Under the pieces are notes generated by a model that saw only the letters and a program-made list of their open reading frames with translations, did not search any database and was not told where the DNA came from. A DNA stretch of 64,000 nt, taken from Bacteroidetes bacterium GWF2_43_63. GTDB lineage: Bacteria > Bacteroidota > Bacteroidia > Bacteroidales > DTU049. Of this stretch, positions 26,572 through 35,663 are shown piece by piece; position 1 is the stretch's first letter; the number at the start of each line of letters is the position of its first letter. The stretch covers positions 62,001-126,000 of the forward strand of contig MEOQ01000022.1 in NCBI GenBank assembly GCA_001769275.1, given 5' to 3'. The position numbers and the translations under genes are program-made.

Positions 26572-26949
26572 AATGCTGGAAATTGTGCCGGCAAATTTAA
26601 TGAGATAATCAATATGTCTGCGACATCGTTTCGCTGTGACCTGAGACCACCAACGCTGCGCGCCTCGCAACCCAAATAAAAAATGACACAAAAGCTGCTG
26701 TCACGCTGAGCCCCGCCGCTGTCATGCTGAGCGGAGTCGAAGTATGAACAGCGGGATAACCTCCGTCGAAGCGTCGGCAGCGAAAATAAAAAAAGAAAGA
26801 CTGATGTATAGAATGAGATCCCGGCTTCCACCGGCAGAGCTTGTGGACACGCGGTGGCCGGGAACTTGATTCGACTTCTTTTGTTGATTTTCAATTATTG
26901 TATCAACCTGATTGGGAGCCCCTGTTTTCCTCGCCAAATCTTAAATTCA
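26572..26949. repeat. intergenic region with a CTGAGCGGAGTCGAAG repeat
   Basis: No gene is visible in this stretch. It holds GTCATGCTGAGCGGAGTCGA at 26721-26740, a member of the same short repeat family as 29784-29809, 29885-29908 and 56475-56494. Such repeats are scattered between genes in many Bacteroidota and other genomes; their role is unclear. Confidence 0.5.
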
Positions 26950-26978
26950 TTGTTATTATTATTTTATGCGTATCTTTG
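26950..26978 (+). promoter_or_regulatory. promoter of the DEAD-box helicase gene
   Basis: TTG at 26950-26952, an 18-base spacer and TATCTTTG at 26971-26978 match the Bacteroidota consensus. Transcription would begin near 26984, giving a leader of about 75 bases. Confidence 0.6.
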
Positions 26979-27057
26979 CAGCAACATAATTACAGGGATT
27001 CTGATTTCTTAAAACAATATGTAGACAGAGCTCACAGTGCCTCACTAAAAACATTTC

Positions 27058-28395
27058 ATGACATTTGACGATTTCAATCTCATAGAGCCGATCAAGAAGG
27101 CTCTGATAACCGAAGGTTACACCACTCCAACCCCCATACAAACCGAAGCTATCCCAATCGCACTGCAGGGCAGAGACATTCTCGGCTGTGCTCAGACCGG
27201 CACAGGAAAAACAGCTGCATTTGCGATTCCAATTTTACAGCTGCTCAATCAGCAGCACCAGAGCGGTGTTGATAGAAAAACAATTAAAGTACTTATTGTA
27301 ACTCCAACGCGCGAACTCGCGATACAGATTGGCGAGAGTTTTACCGCCTACGGAGCCAATCTTAATATTAAACATACGGTGATTTTTGGCGGTGTTCCGC
27401 AAAACGCTCAGGTAAACGCTTTGCAACGTGGTGTCGAAATTCTGATTGCCACTCCCGGACGTTTACTTGACCTGATGAATCAAAAATTTATCAGTCTGAA
27501 AAACATTAACATTCTTGTACTTGATGAAGCCGACCGAATGCTTGACATGGGATTTATTCACGATGTGAAAAAAATTCTCGCGGCCGTTCCACAGAAAAGA
27601 CAAACGTTGTTTTTCTCGGCCACCATGCCGCCTGAAATTGTAAAACTTTCATCATCCATTCTTCACCAACCTGTCAAAATTGAGGTTACGCCGCAGTCTT
27701 CGACGGTTGATGTTATTGAACAATCAGTTTGTTTTGTTTCAAAAGCGGACAAACCGATGTTGCTGATGCACTTTCTGAAAGAACCTGCACTTGAAACAGT
27801 GCTCGTTTTTACACGCACCAAACACGGTGCAGACAAAGTTGTACGTATTCTGAATAAATGCAACGTAAAAGCGGAAGCGATTCATGGCAATAAAACACAA
27901 AATAATCGCCAGCGTGCTTTGAATAATTTCAAAACAAAAGCCATTCGGGTGCTTGTTGCATCTGATATTGCCGCACGCGGAATCGATATTGAAGAATTGT
28001 CGTGTGTGGTTAATCTCGACATTCCGAATATTCCTGAAACATACGTTCATCGTATCGGACGTACTGGCCGCGCCGGTTCCGAAGGTATTGCCATTTCATT
28101 TTGCGATGTCGATGAAAAGCCATTTCTGAAGGATATTGAAAAACTGATCGGGAAGAAAATACCGGTAGTGACCAACCAGCCCTATCCGCTCGATCCGAAT
28201 GCAAAAATTGAACGTACTGAACGTCCGCAGCGTCCTGAGCGCAATCAGCGGTCGGACAGAAGGCCACAGCAGGAGAAGAAAAAGCAGTCATCGCATGAAA
28301 CGAGACCATCCAGAGAACAAGGACAGAAGCGCCCTGAGGGATTTCGCAAACAAAGCGATAATCACAGTGGACAGCGCGTTCTTGTGAAACGATAA
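27058..28395 (+). CDS. DEAD-box RNA helicase, RhlE-like
   Basis: This 445-residue ATP-dependent RNA helicase has all family motifs: the Q motif ([10 protein letters not shown]), [11 protein letters not shown] (Walker A), [19 protein letters not shown] (DEAD box), [17 protein letters not shown] and [10 protein letters not shown]. The core ends near residue 375. The remaining 70 residues are a basic, Arg/Lys/Gln-rich tail ([25 protein letters not shown]), typical of RhlE- and CsdA-like enzymes that bind structured RNA in ribosome assembly or cold adaptation. A clear promoter precedes it, with a leader of about 75 bases. Confidence 0.93.
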   Translation: MTFDDFNLIEPIKKALITEGYTTPTPIQTEAIPIALQGRDILGCAQTGTGKTAAFAIPILQLLNQQHQSGVDRKTIKVLIVTPTRELAIQIGESFTAYGANLNIKHTVIFGGVPQNAQVNALQRGVEILIATPGRLLDLMNQKFISLKNINILVLDEADRMLDMGFIHDVKKILAAVPQKRQTLFFSATMPPEIVKLSSSILHQPVKIEVTPQSSTVDVIEQSVCFVSKADKPMLLMHFLKEPALETVLVFTRTKHGADKVVRILNKCNVKAEAIHGNKTQNNRQRALNNFKTKAIRVLVASDIAARGIDIEELSCVVNLDIPNIPETYVHRIGRTGRAGSEGIAISFCDVDEKPFLKDIEKLIGKKIPVVTNQPYPLDPNAKIERTERPQRPERNQRSDRRPQQEKKKQSSHETRPSREQGQKRPEGFRKQSDNHSGQRVLVKR

Positions 28396-28550
28396 TTGAT
28401 ATCCGTTGAAAGACAACGTTAGATAAGTTGTCAAAAATTCGTACTTCTAAAATCTTATCGCGACATCGATCTGATCCGCCGCTACGGATTCCTTGGTCAT
28501 GATTCAATGTTCAGATGTTTGTATTTCTTTCTTCTTTCCTTGTTCGTTGT

Positions 28551-28684
28551 TCATGATTCTTTATTCACTTCTTCCTTCCTTGTTCCTTGTTCATGATTCT
28601 TTATTCACTTCTTCCTTCCTTGTTCCTTGTTCATGATTCTTTATTCACTTCTTCCTTCCTTGTTCCTTGTTCATGATTCTTTAT
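28551..28684. repeat. 40-bp tandem repeat at the corA 3' end
   Basis: Three full copies of a 40-bp unit (beginning TCATGATTCTTTATTCACTT) run head to tail from 28551 to 28670, nearly identical, and a fourth partial copy continues to 28684, inside the last codons of corA. A degenerate partial copy lies before 28551. The corA stop codon is the TCA at 28671, so each copy carries a duplicate of the gene's own stop region. There are no spacers, so this is not a CRISPR array. Confidence 0.85.
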
Positions 28685-29666
28685 CCTGCCCCTGAAGCCA
28701 TCGATAGCTCAGAATACCAATAATGGTAAGTACAATTACAAGGATCAAATATGCAATCCGCCAGTTTGCAGGACCCGTCATCATTGAATATTCCGACATG
28801 CCTCCAATGCCGGCGATAAGTGTCAGAGGCATGAAGATGGTTGTGATGAAGGTAAGGCGACGAATAGTTTTATTGGTGTTTTCCGAAGCAATAGCCATTT
28901 GATTATTAGCCATGGCAAGATGAAGCTCTATAAGGTTCTTCACAGTTTCGCGGCAGGACTCGGTGAGTTCATATAGCCGAACCACATGGTCATATACATC
29001 GCGATAGAGGTAGGCCGCTTTATTATCGATAAAATCGTGGTCATCGTGAATGATCCTGTTCAGAATTTCCCGCTCATGAAACAGACTTTTGCGCAGCAAT
29101 TGAAAGGCATATCGGAGTTTCTGAATTTTCGCAAAATCAATGTCTCCAGACCTTGACAAAAGGAGATCTTCGATTGAATCCGTTTCATCTTCAAGTGCTT
29201 CAAGTGCATCCATTTTTTCATCCACGATTTTATCGATGATGTAATGCAGCAGCCACCCAGGCCCGTTGCGCCATAGCCCGTTGTTCGATTCAGACATTTT
29301 TTTCGTCAGTGCCATAATCGATTCATTGAGCCTTTCAGAGCGCGTAACGGTAATGATAAATTTATCTCCGATAAAAAGATTCACTTCCTCAGCATGAATA
29401 TCTTCGTTGTGATAGTTGAATGTATTGAAGATGAGATGCGTGTTTTTTGGAAATGATTCCATTTTCGGGATCTGATCATCGTCCATGCAATCTTCGATGG
29501 CGAGCGGATGCAGCCCATATTCTTCGGGCAGCTTTTTCAGTTCTTCTTCAGTCGGCTGATAGAAATGATGCCAGATGTATAAGCTTTCGGAATCAAGTTC
29601 CGGAGCTGCCGGAAGCAGCTCGACTTTTCCGTTTGACGAAACATGCATTGCAAATGAAGAGCTCAT
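28671..29666 (-). CDS. CorA-family divalent cation transporter (variant GMS signature)
   Basis: This 331-residue inner-membrane protein has the CorA plan: a long cytoplasmic alpha/beta funnel, a long stalk helix and two C-terminal membrane helices (TFITTIFMPLTLIAGIGG and NWRIAYLILVIVLTIIGILS). The loop between them reads IGGMSEYSMMTG, where classic CorA has YGMNFE: the conserved Asn of GMN is Ser. It is likely a Mg2+, Ni2+, Co2+ or Zn2+ channel; the change could alter ion choice. The gene ends inside a 40-bp tandem repeat. It is a single-gene unit facing away from the exporter operon. Confidence 0.9.
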   Translation of the reverse strand: MSSSFAMHVSSNGKVELLPAAPELDSESLYIWHHFYQPTEEELKKLPEEYGLHPLAIEDCMDDDQIPKMESFPKNTHLIFNTFNYHNEDIHAEEVNLFIGDKFIITVTRSERLNESIMALTKKMSESNNGLWRNGPGWLLHYIIDKIVDEKMDALEALEDETDSIEDLLLSRSGDIDFAKIQKLRYAFQLLRKSLFHEREILNRIIHDDHDFIDNKAAYLYRDVYDHVVRLYELTESCRETVKNLIELHLAMANNQMAIASENTNKTIRRLTFITTIFMPLTLIAGIGGMSEYSMMTGPANWRIAYLILVIVLTIIGILSYRWLQGQDKES

Positions 29667-30060
29667 GGGTGGAAAATTTTATTAAAGGTAAAGGATTGTT
29701 TGAAATATGAATTTCTTTTTTGAAAATTGTTGTGTGATATTCAAACAATTTCAATCAAAAATCCATTCTGAATATTCTTCATCTGTCATCCTGAGCGGAG
29801 TCGAAGGATTGGACAGATGATAGCAGTGACACTCGAAGCACTGAAAAATAATGACACTTCACGGCGTTTATCCCGCTATCGACATTTCGACTCCGCTCAG
29901 AGTGACAGAAGCTTTGCTCCGTATGGATACTACGCTCAGAGTGACAGTAGTAATTCTTATTTAATTAGACATTTTTCATTTTCCAAAATCATTTAACAAA
30001 ATAAATTTGCGTACCGTTAATAAATGTATTTAATTTGCAGCTTTAATAAAGCTATTAAAC
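29667..30060. repeat. intergenic region with inverted CTGAGCGGAGTCGAAG repeats
   Basis: TGTCATCCTGAGCGGAGTCG begins at 29784. An inverted copy (TTTCGACTCCGCTCAGAGTG) lies at 29885-29904, and a truncated one (TACGCTCAGAGTGACAG) at 29931-29947. The first two could form a long stem-loop between the divergent corA and tetR genes. AT-rich sequence after 29950 probably holds the tetR promoter. No gene is visible. Confidence 0.6.
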
Positions 30061-30723
30061 ATGTCAGTTAACAACGAACAAAACATGGAGAAAACCATTC
30101 TGGAGGCGGCCGAGAAGCTGTTTTTAGAGAAAGGTTTTGCCATGGTTTCTACCACCCAAATTGCCAAAGCAGCCGGCTGCAATCAGGCACTTGTACATTA
30201 TTATTACCGGACAAAAGACCGCCTGTTCGAAGCCATTTTTGCCGACAAGCTGAAAACTTTTTTCTCCGTGATTTTTCAGACACATGATGAATCACTGACA
30301 TTTGAAGAGAAGCTGAAAAAGTATATCGGCGCTCACTTCGATATGCTGATGGCCAATCCAAAACTGCCATTTCTTGTCGTTAATGAACTTACCACAAATC
30401 CATCACGGATAGATTCTTTGAAAGAAATGCTCGGGCCAACCATCAACCATGCGTATGAACCTTTTCAAAAAGAACTCGATGTCGAAATTGAGGCTGGGCG
30501 CGTCAGACCAATATCCATCCCCGATATTATTTATTCAATGGTAGCGCTCAATGTGATGGTTTTTATCGGCACGCCCATCATGAAAAAAATCCTGTTTCTT
30601 GACGAATCGCATTTTAATTATATGTTGCAATATCGGAAAGAGGAAAACATCCGGATTATTCTAAGCAGTCTGAAGCCTGATGCAGAAACAGAAAAAATCG
30701 CAAAATCAAAAAAACGAAAATAG
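30061..30723 (+). CDS. TetR-family regulator of the exporter operon
   Basis: This 220-residue protein has a TetR N-terminus (about 8-60): ILEAAEKLFLEKGFAMVSTTQIAKAAGCNQ is split into helix 1 and the helix-turn-helix, followed by LVHYYYRTKDRLFEAIF. The C-terminal ligand-binding domain is divergent, as usual. It starts the gene row that encodes a TolC protein, a membrane-fusion protein and an ABC exporter, with only 2 bases to the next start, so it most likely represses this operon and responds to an exported compound. The basic tail (KSKKRK) is unremarkable. Confidence 0.9.
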   Translation: MSVNNEQNMEKTILEAAEKLFLEKGFAMVSTTQIAKAAGCNQALVHYYYRTKDRLFEAIFADKLKTFFSVIFQTHDESLTFEEKLKKYIGAHFDMLMANPKLPFLVVNELTTNPSRIDSLKEMLGPTINHAYEPFQKELDVEIEAGRVRPISIPDIIYSMVALNVMVFIGTPIMKKILFLDESHFNYMLQYRKEENIRIILSSLKPDAETEKIAKSKKRK

Positions 30724-30725
30724 TC

Positions 30726-31985
30726 ATGTCAACACGACTTTTATTACTCTTGTTGTTGATTGCGTCAATACCGGCAACGTCGCACGCACAGCTGACTTTG
30801 GAGCAGTGCTACGAAAAGGCACGCAACAACTATCCTTTGGTGAGTCAGTACGGGCTCATTGAAAAATCCGAAGCATACAATCTTTCAAACGCTGCGAAAG
30901 CCTGGTTGCCGCAGCTTTCATTTTCGGCCAAAGCCACCTGGCAATCCGAGGTTATTGAATTGCCTTTTACCATGCCGGGCGTCGGCGAAATGGATCATGA
31001 TCAGTATCAGGCCACGCTTGAACTGAGCCAGACTGTGTGGGACGGTGGTGCAACAGGTGCGCGCCGCGAAATGTACAAAGCCTCTTCGGAACTGGAAAAA
31101 CAGAAGTACGAAGTGGATTTGTACACCATTAAAGAAAGAGTAAATCAATTGTATTTCGGAATTCTTTTATTGAATGAACAATTGAATCTGAACGCAGTTT
31201 TACTGAAGGATCTCGAAACGAATTACAATCGCGTTGAAGCTTCGATGAACAACGGAATGGCTTCGCAGGCCGATCTCGATGCTGTTCGTGTTGAACAGCT
31301 CAAAGCCGGACAAATGAAAGCAGAATTGCTGGCTTCGGAAAAATCATTTATTGAAATGCTGTCGGCATTTACCGGCGAAAATATTTCTATTGAAACAGTA
31401 TTTGTCAAGCCCGATGCTTCTCTCATTTCGCAGGAGACAAATTCAATTCTTCGTCCTGAGGTGCAGCTGTTCGATGCGCAAAGCAATTTGTTTGCAAGTC
31501 AGCAGAAAATGGTTCGGGCCGGAACGATGCCTAAGCTGGGACTATTTGCGCAGGGCGGGTATGGAAAGCCCGGATTGAATATGCTGAGTAATGAATTAAA
31601 TCCGTTTTTTATTGGCGGGGTGAGGCTCAGCTGGAATATCAGCGGATTTTATACGCAAAGCAACGAGATACAATTATTGAAAATAAATCAGCGTGGAGCC
31701 GATATTCAGAAACAGACTTTTTTGTTCAACACCAACATGAAGATTGCACAGCAACGCAACGAAATTGCAAAATTTCAGGAGCTGCTGAAATCGGACGATG
31801 AGATTATCCGGCTGCGGCAGGGAATACAGCACACTACCGAAGTGCGTGTTGAAAACGGCACAGCGACAGCGTCGGATCTGATCCGCGATCTGAATGCAGT
31901 GAACCGTTCCATGCTTGACAAAGCCATGCATGAAATGCAAATGCTCAGTGCCATGTACAATTTAAAGAATTCAACAAACCAATAA
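30726..31985 (+). CDS. TolC-family outer membrane channel
   Basis: This 419-residue protein has a signal peptide (to ATSHAQ) and the repeat plan of TolC family proteins, with long coiled-coil helices and LTLEQCYEKARNNYPLVSQY near the start, and GLFAQGGYGKPGLNML and GVRLSWNIS in the second half. It should form the trimeric outer-membrane duct for the exporter encoded downstream. It is co-transcribed with the regulator and the fusion protein (2 and 12 bases between). Confidence 0.92.
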   Translation: MSTRLLLLLLLIASIPATSHAQLTLEQCYEKARNNYPLVSQYGLIEKSEAYNLSNAAKAWLPQLSFSAKATWQSEVIELPFTMPGVGEMDHDQYQATLELSQTVWDGGATGARREMYKASSELEKQKYEVDLYTIKERVNQLYFGILLLNEQLNLNAVLLKDLETNYNRVEASMNNGMASQADLDAVRVEQLKAGQMKAELLASEKSFIEMLSAFTGENISIETVFVKPDASLISQETNSILRPEVQLFDAQSNLFASQQKMVRAGTMPKLGLFAQGGYGKPGLNMLSNELNPFFIGGVRLSWNISGFYTQSNEIQLLKINQRGADIQKQTFLFNTNMKIAQQRNEIAKFQELLKSDDEIIRLRQGIQHTTEVRVENGTATASDLIRDLNAVNRSMLDKAMHEMQMLSAMYNLKNSTNQ

Positions 31986-31997
31986 AAAAACTGTCCA

Positions 31998-32900
31998 ATG
32001 AAAACCGTAAAATATTTCCTTTTATCTCTGTTGATTTTCTCCGTAACCTCGTGTGGAAGCAGCAATGGTGAAACTGACGCGACTGGCGTTTTCGAAGCCA
32101 CCGAAATCATTGTGTCTTCCGAAGCCAATGGGAAAATCATTGAGCTGAATGTAAACGAAGGCGATGAGTTGAAAAAAGATCAGCGGATTGCCATTATCGA
32201 CAGCACGCAATTGTATTTGAAAAAACTCCAGTTGCAGGCCAGCGCAAAAGGCGTCAGAAGCCGGAATCCGAATGTGCGGGTGCAGATTGCCGCCACGCAG
32301 CAGCAGCTCGAAACAGCTCGTTCGGAAAAGAAGCGCATCCAAAATCTGGTGAATGCAAATGCTGCCAACAGCAAACAACTCGACGATATAAATGCACAAA
32401 TTCTTGTACTCGAAAAACAAATGGCGGCACAGAAGGAAACACTCGAAAACACCAGTTCGGGCGTTGGCAGCGAATCCGACGCACTAGAAATTCAGATTGC
32501 ACAAATCGAGGATCAGTTGCTCAAATGCAAAGTGCTGAGTCCGATTGCAGGAACCGTTCTGGTGAAGTTTGCCGAACAAGGCGAATTTGCTTCAACCGGT
32601 AAACCTATTCTTAAAATGGCAGATACTGATCACATGTTTCTGCGTGCTTATGTGACGGCCGATCAGCTTACAAAAATCAAAGTCGGGCAAAAAGTAAAGG
32701 TGCTTGCAGAATCCGGTCAGGACGATAATCGTGAATTTGAAGGAACAGTGACATGGATTTCGGATAAATCGGAATTCACGCCAAAGACCATTCAAACGCA
32801 GGATGAGCGCGCCAATCTGGTGTATGCGGTGAAAGTCGCTGTAAAGAATGATGGGTTTTTGAAGATCGGCATGTATGGCGGAATCATTTTAGGGGAATAA
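31998..32900 (+). CDS. HlyD-type membrane-fusion lipoprotein
   Basis: This 300-residue protein has a lipobox (SVTSCGSS), a lipoyl-like half (IIVSSEANGKIIELNVNEGD), a coiled-coil hairpin (about 80-165) and the second half-motif (LSPIAGTVLVKFAEQGEF), then beta-barrel domains. It joins the inner-membrane ABC transporter to the TolC channel. It resembles YbhG-type fusion proteins. The next gene starts four bases after its stop. Confidence 0.9.
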   Translation: MKTVKYFLLSLLIFSVTSCGSSNGETDATGVFEATEIIVSSEANGKIIELNVNEGDELKKDQRIAIIDSTQLYLKKLQLQASAKGVRSRNPNVRVQIAATQQQLETARSEKKRIQNLVNANAANSKQLDDINAQILVLEKQMAAQKETLENTSSGVGSESDALEIQIAQIEDQLLKCKVLSPIAGTVLVKFAEQGEFASTGKPILKMADTDHMFLRAYVTADQLTKIKVGQKVKVLAESGQDDNREFEGTVTWISDKSEFTPKTIQTQDERANLVYAVKVAVKNDGFLKIGMYGGIILGE

Positions 32901-32904
32901 TAAA

Positions 32905-33813
32905 ATGTCAGTACTTGTCGAAAATATCTGCAAAAAATACGGTGCTGTTCAGGCATTAAATGGCGTCAGTTTTTCCGCCGAAAAAGGAGAAATATTTGGC
33001 ATCATCGGACCCGACGGAGCTGGGAAGACCACTTTGTTCCGAATACTCACCACGTTGATTCTTGCAGACAGCGGAACCGCTCTGGTAGATGGTTTTGATG
33101 TAGTGAAAGACTACAAGAAAATCCGGCATCTGGCCGGGTACATGCCCGGACGTTTCTCGTTGTATCAGGACCTGACTGTTGAAGAAAATCTAAAAGTATT
33201 TGCCAGTGTTTTCAATACCAACATTGCTGAAAACTACAATTTGATCCGCGACATATACCAACAGATTGAACCATTTAAAAAACGCCGGGCAGGAGCATTG
33301 TCAGGCGGAATGAAACAAAAACTCGCCCTGAGTTGTGCACTGATTCATAAACCATCGGTGTTGTTTCTCGATGAGCCCACTACCGGTGTGGATCCCGTTT
33401 CGCGCAAAGAATTCTGGGAGATGCTGAAGAAATTGAAAGTTGAAGGAATCACCATTCTTGTATCGACCCCATATATGAATGAAGCTGCCATGTGCGACCG
33501 CATCGCCCTGATTCAGTCGGGAAAGATTTTCAAAACCGATACACCGGATAACATAGTAAAGGATTTTGGCGAAATCATCTGGGCAGTCAGAAGCCGCAAC
33601 ATGTCAAAGCTGCTGACTGATCTGAGAAACCATCCTTCCACCGGCATCTGTTATGCTTTCGGAGATGCGCACCATGTCCTTATTGAAGATGCTGCGCTGA
33701 CAACCGAAGAACTGAAAATGTCTCTAACTGCACAAGGTCACGAAATGGTTGATGCCTTTCCGATTGAGGCAGGAATTGAAGATTGTTTTATTCACTTAAG
33801 CACCAAAAAATAA
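32905..33813 (+). CDS. ABC exporter ATPase 1, degenerate own ATP site
   Basis: This 302-residue ATPase has Walker A (GPDGAGKTT), a canonical signature (LSGGMKQK) and Walker B (VLFLDEPTTGVDP). Two usual catalytic residues are missing: the Q-loop reads YMPGRFSLY (Gln replaced by Gly) and the H-loop reads VSTPYMNEA (His replaced by Pro). The second ATPase is complementary, so the two probably form a heterodimer in which only one site hydrolyses ATP. A C-terminal extension of about 80 residues is typical of this pair (YbhF-like halves). The stop overlaps the next start by one base. Confidence 0.9.
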   Translation: MSVLVENICKKYGAVQALNGVSFSAEKGEIFGIIGPDGAGKTTLFRILTTLILADSGTALVDGFDVVKDYKKIRHLAGYMPGRFSLYQDLTVEENLKVFASVFNTNIAENYNLIRDIYQQIEPFKKRRAGALSGGMKQKLALSCALIHKPSVLFLDEPTTGVDPVSRKEFWEMLKKLKVEGITILVSTPYMNEAAMCDRIALIQSGKIFKTDTPDNIVKDFGEIIWAVRSRNMSKLLTDLRNHPSTGICYAFGDAHHVLIEDAALTTEELKMSLTAQGHEMVDAFPIEAGIEDCFIHLSTKK

Positions 33814-34553
33814 TGAAGGACGTAATTGTTGCCGATCAGCTGACCAAAAAATTCGGATCTTTCACTGCGGTCGATCACCTTACTTTCACCGTGAAGCAAG
33901 GGGAGATTTTTGGTTTCCTGGGTGCCAACGGAGCAGGAAAAACCACCGCCATGCGAATGCTGTGCGGATTGAGCAAACCAACGTCAGGAACGGGATTGGT
34001 AGCGGGTTTTGATATAGCTCACCAAAGCGAGCAGGTGAAAAAAAGCATTGGATACATGAGTCAGAAATTTGCTTTGTACGAAGATTTGAAAGTGTGGGAA
34101 AATATTCGTTTGTATGCCGGGATTTATGGAGTGCCGGATAAGGAAATTGCTCCGCGCACCGACGAGATGCTTTCGTCCATTGATTTTCTTTCAGAGAAAA
34201 ACACGCTGGTAAAATCGTTGCCCCTTGGATGGAAACAGAAGCTGGCTTTTTCGATTTCGATTTTTCACCGGCCGCAAATTGTATTTCTGGATGAGCCCAC
34301 CAGTGGTGTTGATCCGGTAGTGCGACGACAATTCTGGGAATTAATTTATAAATCATCCGATGAGGGCATCACGGTTTTTGTTACCACCCATTATCTCGAC
34401 GAAGCCGAATATTGCAACCGTGTTTCAATAATGGTGGATGGAAAAATGGCTGCACTTGATACGCCGTCGGAATTGAAAAAAGCAGCAGGAGTCGATTCTA
34501 TGGAAAATGTTTTTCATCAGCTCACGAGAGGTGCCAACCGTAAAGCAGATTGA
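33813..34553 (+). CDS. ABC exporter ATPase 2, degenerate signature
   Basis: This 246-residue ATPase has Walker A (GANGAGKTT), Q-loop (YMSQKFALY), Walker B (IVFLDEPTSGVDP) and H-loop His (VTTHYLDEA), all intact, but its signature reads LPLGWKQK instead of LSGGQ. It thus lacks the part needed by the partner's site, and has the parts that site 2 needs. The ATG at 33813 overlaps the upstream stop; an earlier in-frame ATG at 33783 is inside the previous gene. It is the second half of the YbhF-type ATPase, encoded here as a separate protein. Confidence 0.9.
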   Translation: MKDVIVADQLTKKFGSFTAVDHLTFTVKQGEIFGFLGANGAGKTTAMRMLCGLSKPTSGTGLVAGFDIAHQSEQVKKSIGYMSQKFALYEDLKVWENIRLYAGIYGVPDKEIAPRTDEMLSSIDFLSEKNTLVKSLPLGWKQKLAFSISIFHRPQIVFLDEPTSGVDPVVRRQFWELIYKSSDEGITVFVTTHYLDEAEYCNRVSIMVDGKMAALDTPSELKKAAGVDSMENVFHQLTRGANRKAD

Positions 34554-34554
34554 T

Positions 34555-35661
34555 ATGAGACAGTTTTGGATATTTACTCAGAAAGAATTTTATCACATCC
34601 TTCGTGACCGATGGACCATGATAATTTTGTTGGTGCTGCCCGTTGTTATGCTCATTCTTTTCGGCTATGCCATCACCACCGAAATCCGCAATTCCCATTT
34701 TGTTGTGTTTGACCCTTCGCGCGATGTTGCAACACAGGGCATCGTAAACAAACTCGAAACCAGCGAGTATTTTGTATTCGACGGATATGTAAACAGTCCC
34801 CAGGAAGCAGAACAAATTTTCCAACAAGGCGATATTGGAATGTTTATCATTTTCGGAGAGAACTTTTACAACAGCATGCTGCATACCGGAGATGCGCAGG
34901 TGAGAATTGTTACCGACGGGTCTGATCCAAATACTGCGAATACGCTCACGCTGTATGCACAGAATCTGATGCTCTCGTACCAGCAGGATATTTTCAAATC
35001 GGCAGCAGTTCCGTATCAGATTGAACCGGAGATCAGACTGCTGTATAATCCCACCATGAAAGGATTGTACAATACGGTGCCTGGGGTGATGGGCATGCTC
35101 ATCATGCTTGTTTGCGCCATGATGACATCCGTTTCTATTGTGCGTGAAAAAGAAAAGGGCAATATGGAAATTCTGCTTGTTTCGCCCATGAAACCCATCA
35201 GTATTATTCTGGCGAAAGTGGTTCCGTTTTTCATGATATCGTTGTTGAATTTTGCCACCATCATTTTTATAGCCACTGTTATTATGGGGGTGCCGGTAAA
35301 CGGAAGCTGGTTATTACTGATTGCCGTTTCACTGCTTTTCATTTTTGTATCGCTGGCCATTGGCATTCTGATTTCCACTCTCGTCAGCAGGCAGATGGTT
35401 GCTTTGCTCGCCTCGGCAATGGGGTTGCTGTTACCTGCCGTTTTATTGTCGGGACTGATATTTCCTGTTTCAAGCATGCCGTTTGCGTTGCAAATGGTTG
35501 CGCAGATTTTACCGGTGAAGTGGTATATCGAAGCAACACGCGCGATTATGATCATGGGTGTTGGATTTTCCGCTATAGCTACACAGGTGGTCGTATTGTC
35601 AACTATGGCCATTTTACTTCTTGTTCTTAGTTTGCGAAATTTCAAAATCAGACTGGATTAA
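34555..35661 (+). CDS. ABC-2 type permease 1
   Basis: This 368-residue inner-membrane protein is an ABC-2 type permease: one N-terminal membrane helix (MIILLVLPVVMLILFGYAIT), a large periplasmic domain, then five helices, with the conserved EKEKGNMEILLVSPM sequence between them. It is like YbhS/YhhJ. Start is one base after the ATPase stop. It pairs with the next gene, which follows after two bases. Confidence 0.92.
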   Translation: MRQFWIFTQKEFYHILRDRWTMIILLVLPVVMLILFGYAITTEIRNSHFVVFDPSRDVATQGIVNKLETSEYFVFDGYVNSPQEAEQIFQQGDIGMFIIFGENFYNSMLHTGDAQVRIVTDGSDPNTANTLTLYAQNLMLSYQQDIFKSAAVPYQIEPEIRLLYNPTMKGLYNTVPGVMGMLIMLVCAMMTSVSIVREKEKGNMEILLVSPMKPISIILAKVVPFFMISLLNFATIIFIATVIMGVPVNGSWLLLIAVSLLFIFVSLAIGILISTLVSRQMVALLASAMGLLLPAVLLSGLIFPVSSMPFALQMVAQILPVKWYIEATRAIMIMGVGFSAIATQVVVLSTMAILLLVLSLRNFKIRLD

Positions 35662-35663
35662 TT

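Noticed and set aside
28551-28684. CRISPR array
   Set aside because: The repeats are head to tail without spacers.
33783-33812. Upstream start for ABC ATPase 2
   Set aside because: It lies inside ATPase 1, and the ATG at 33813 overlaps the stop as for a coupled gene.
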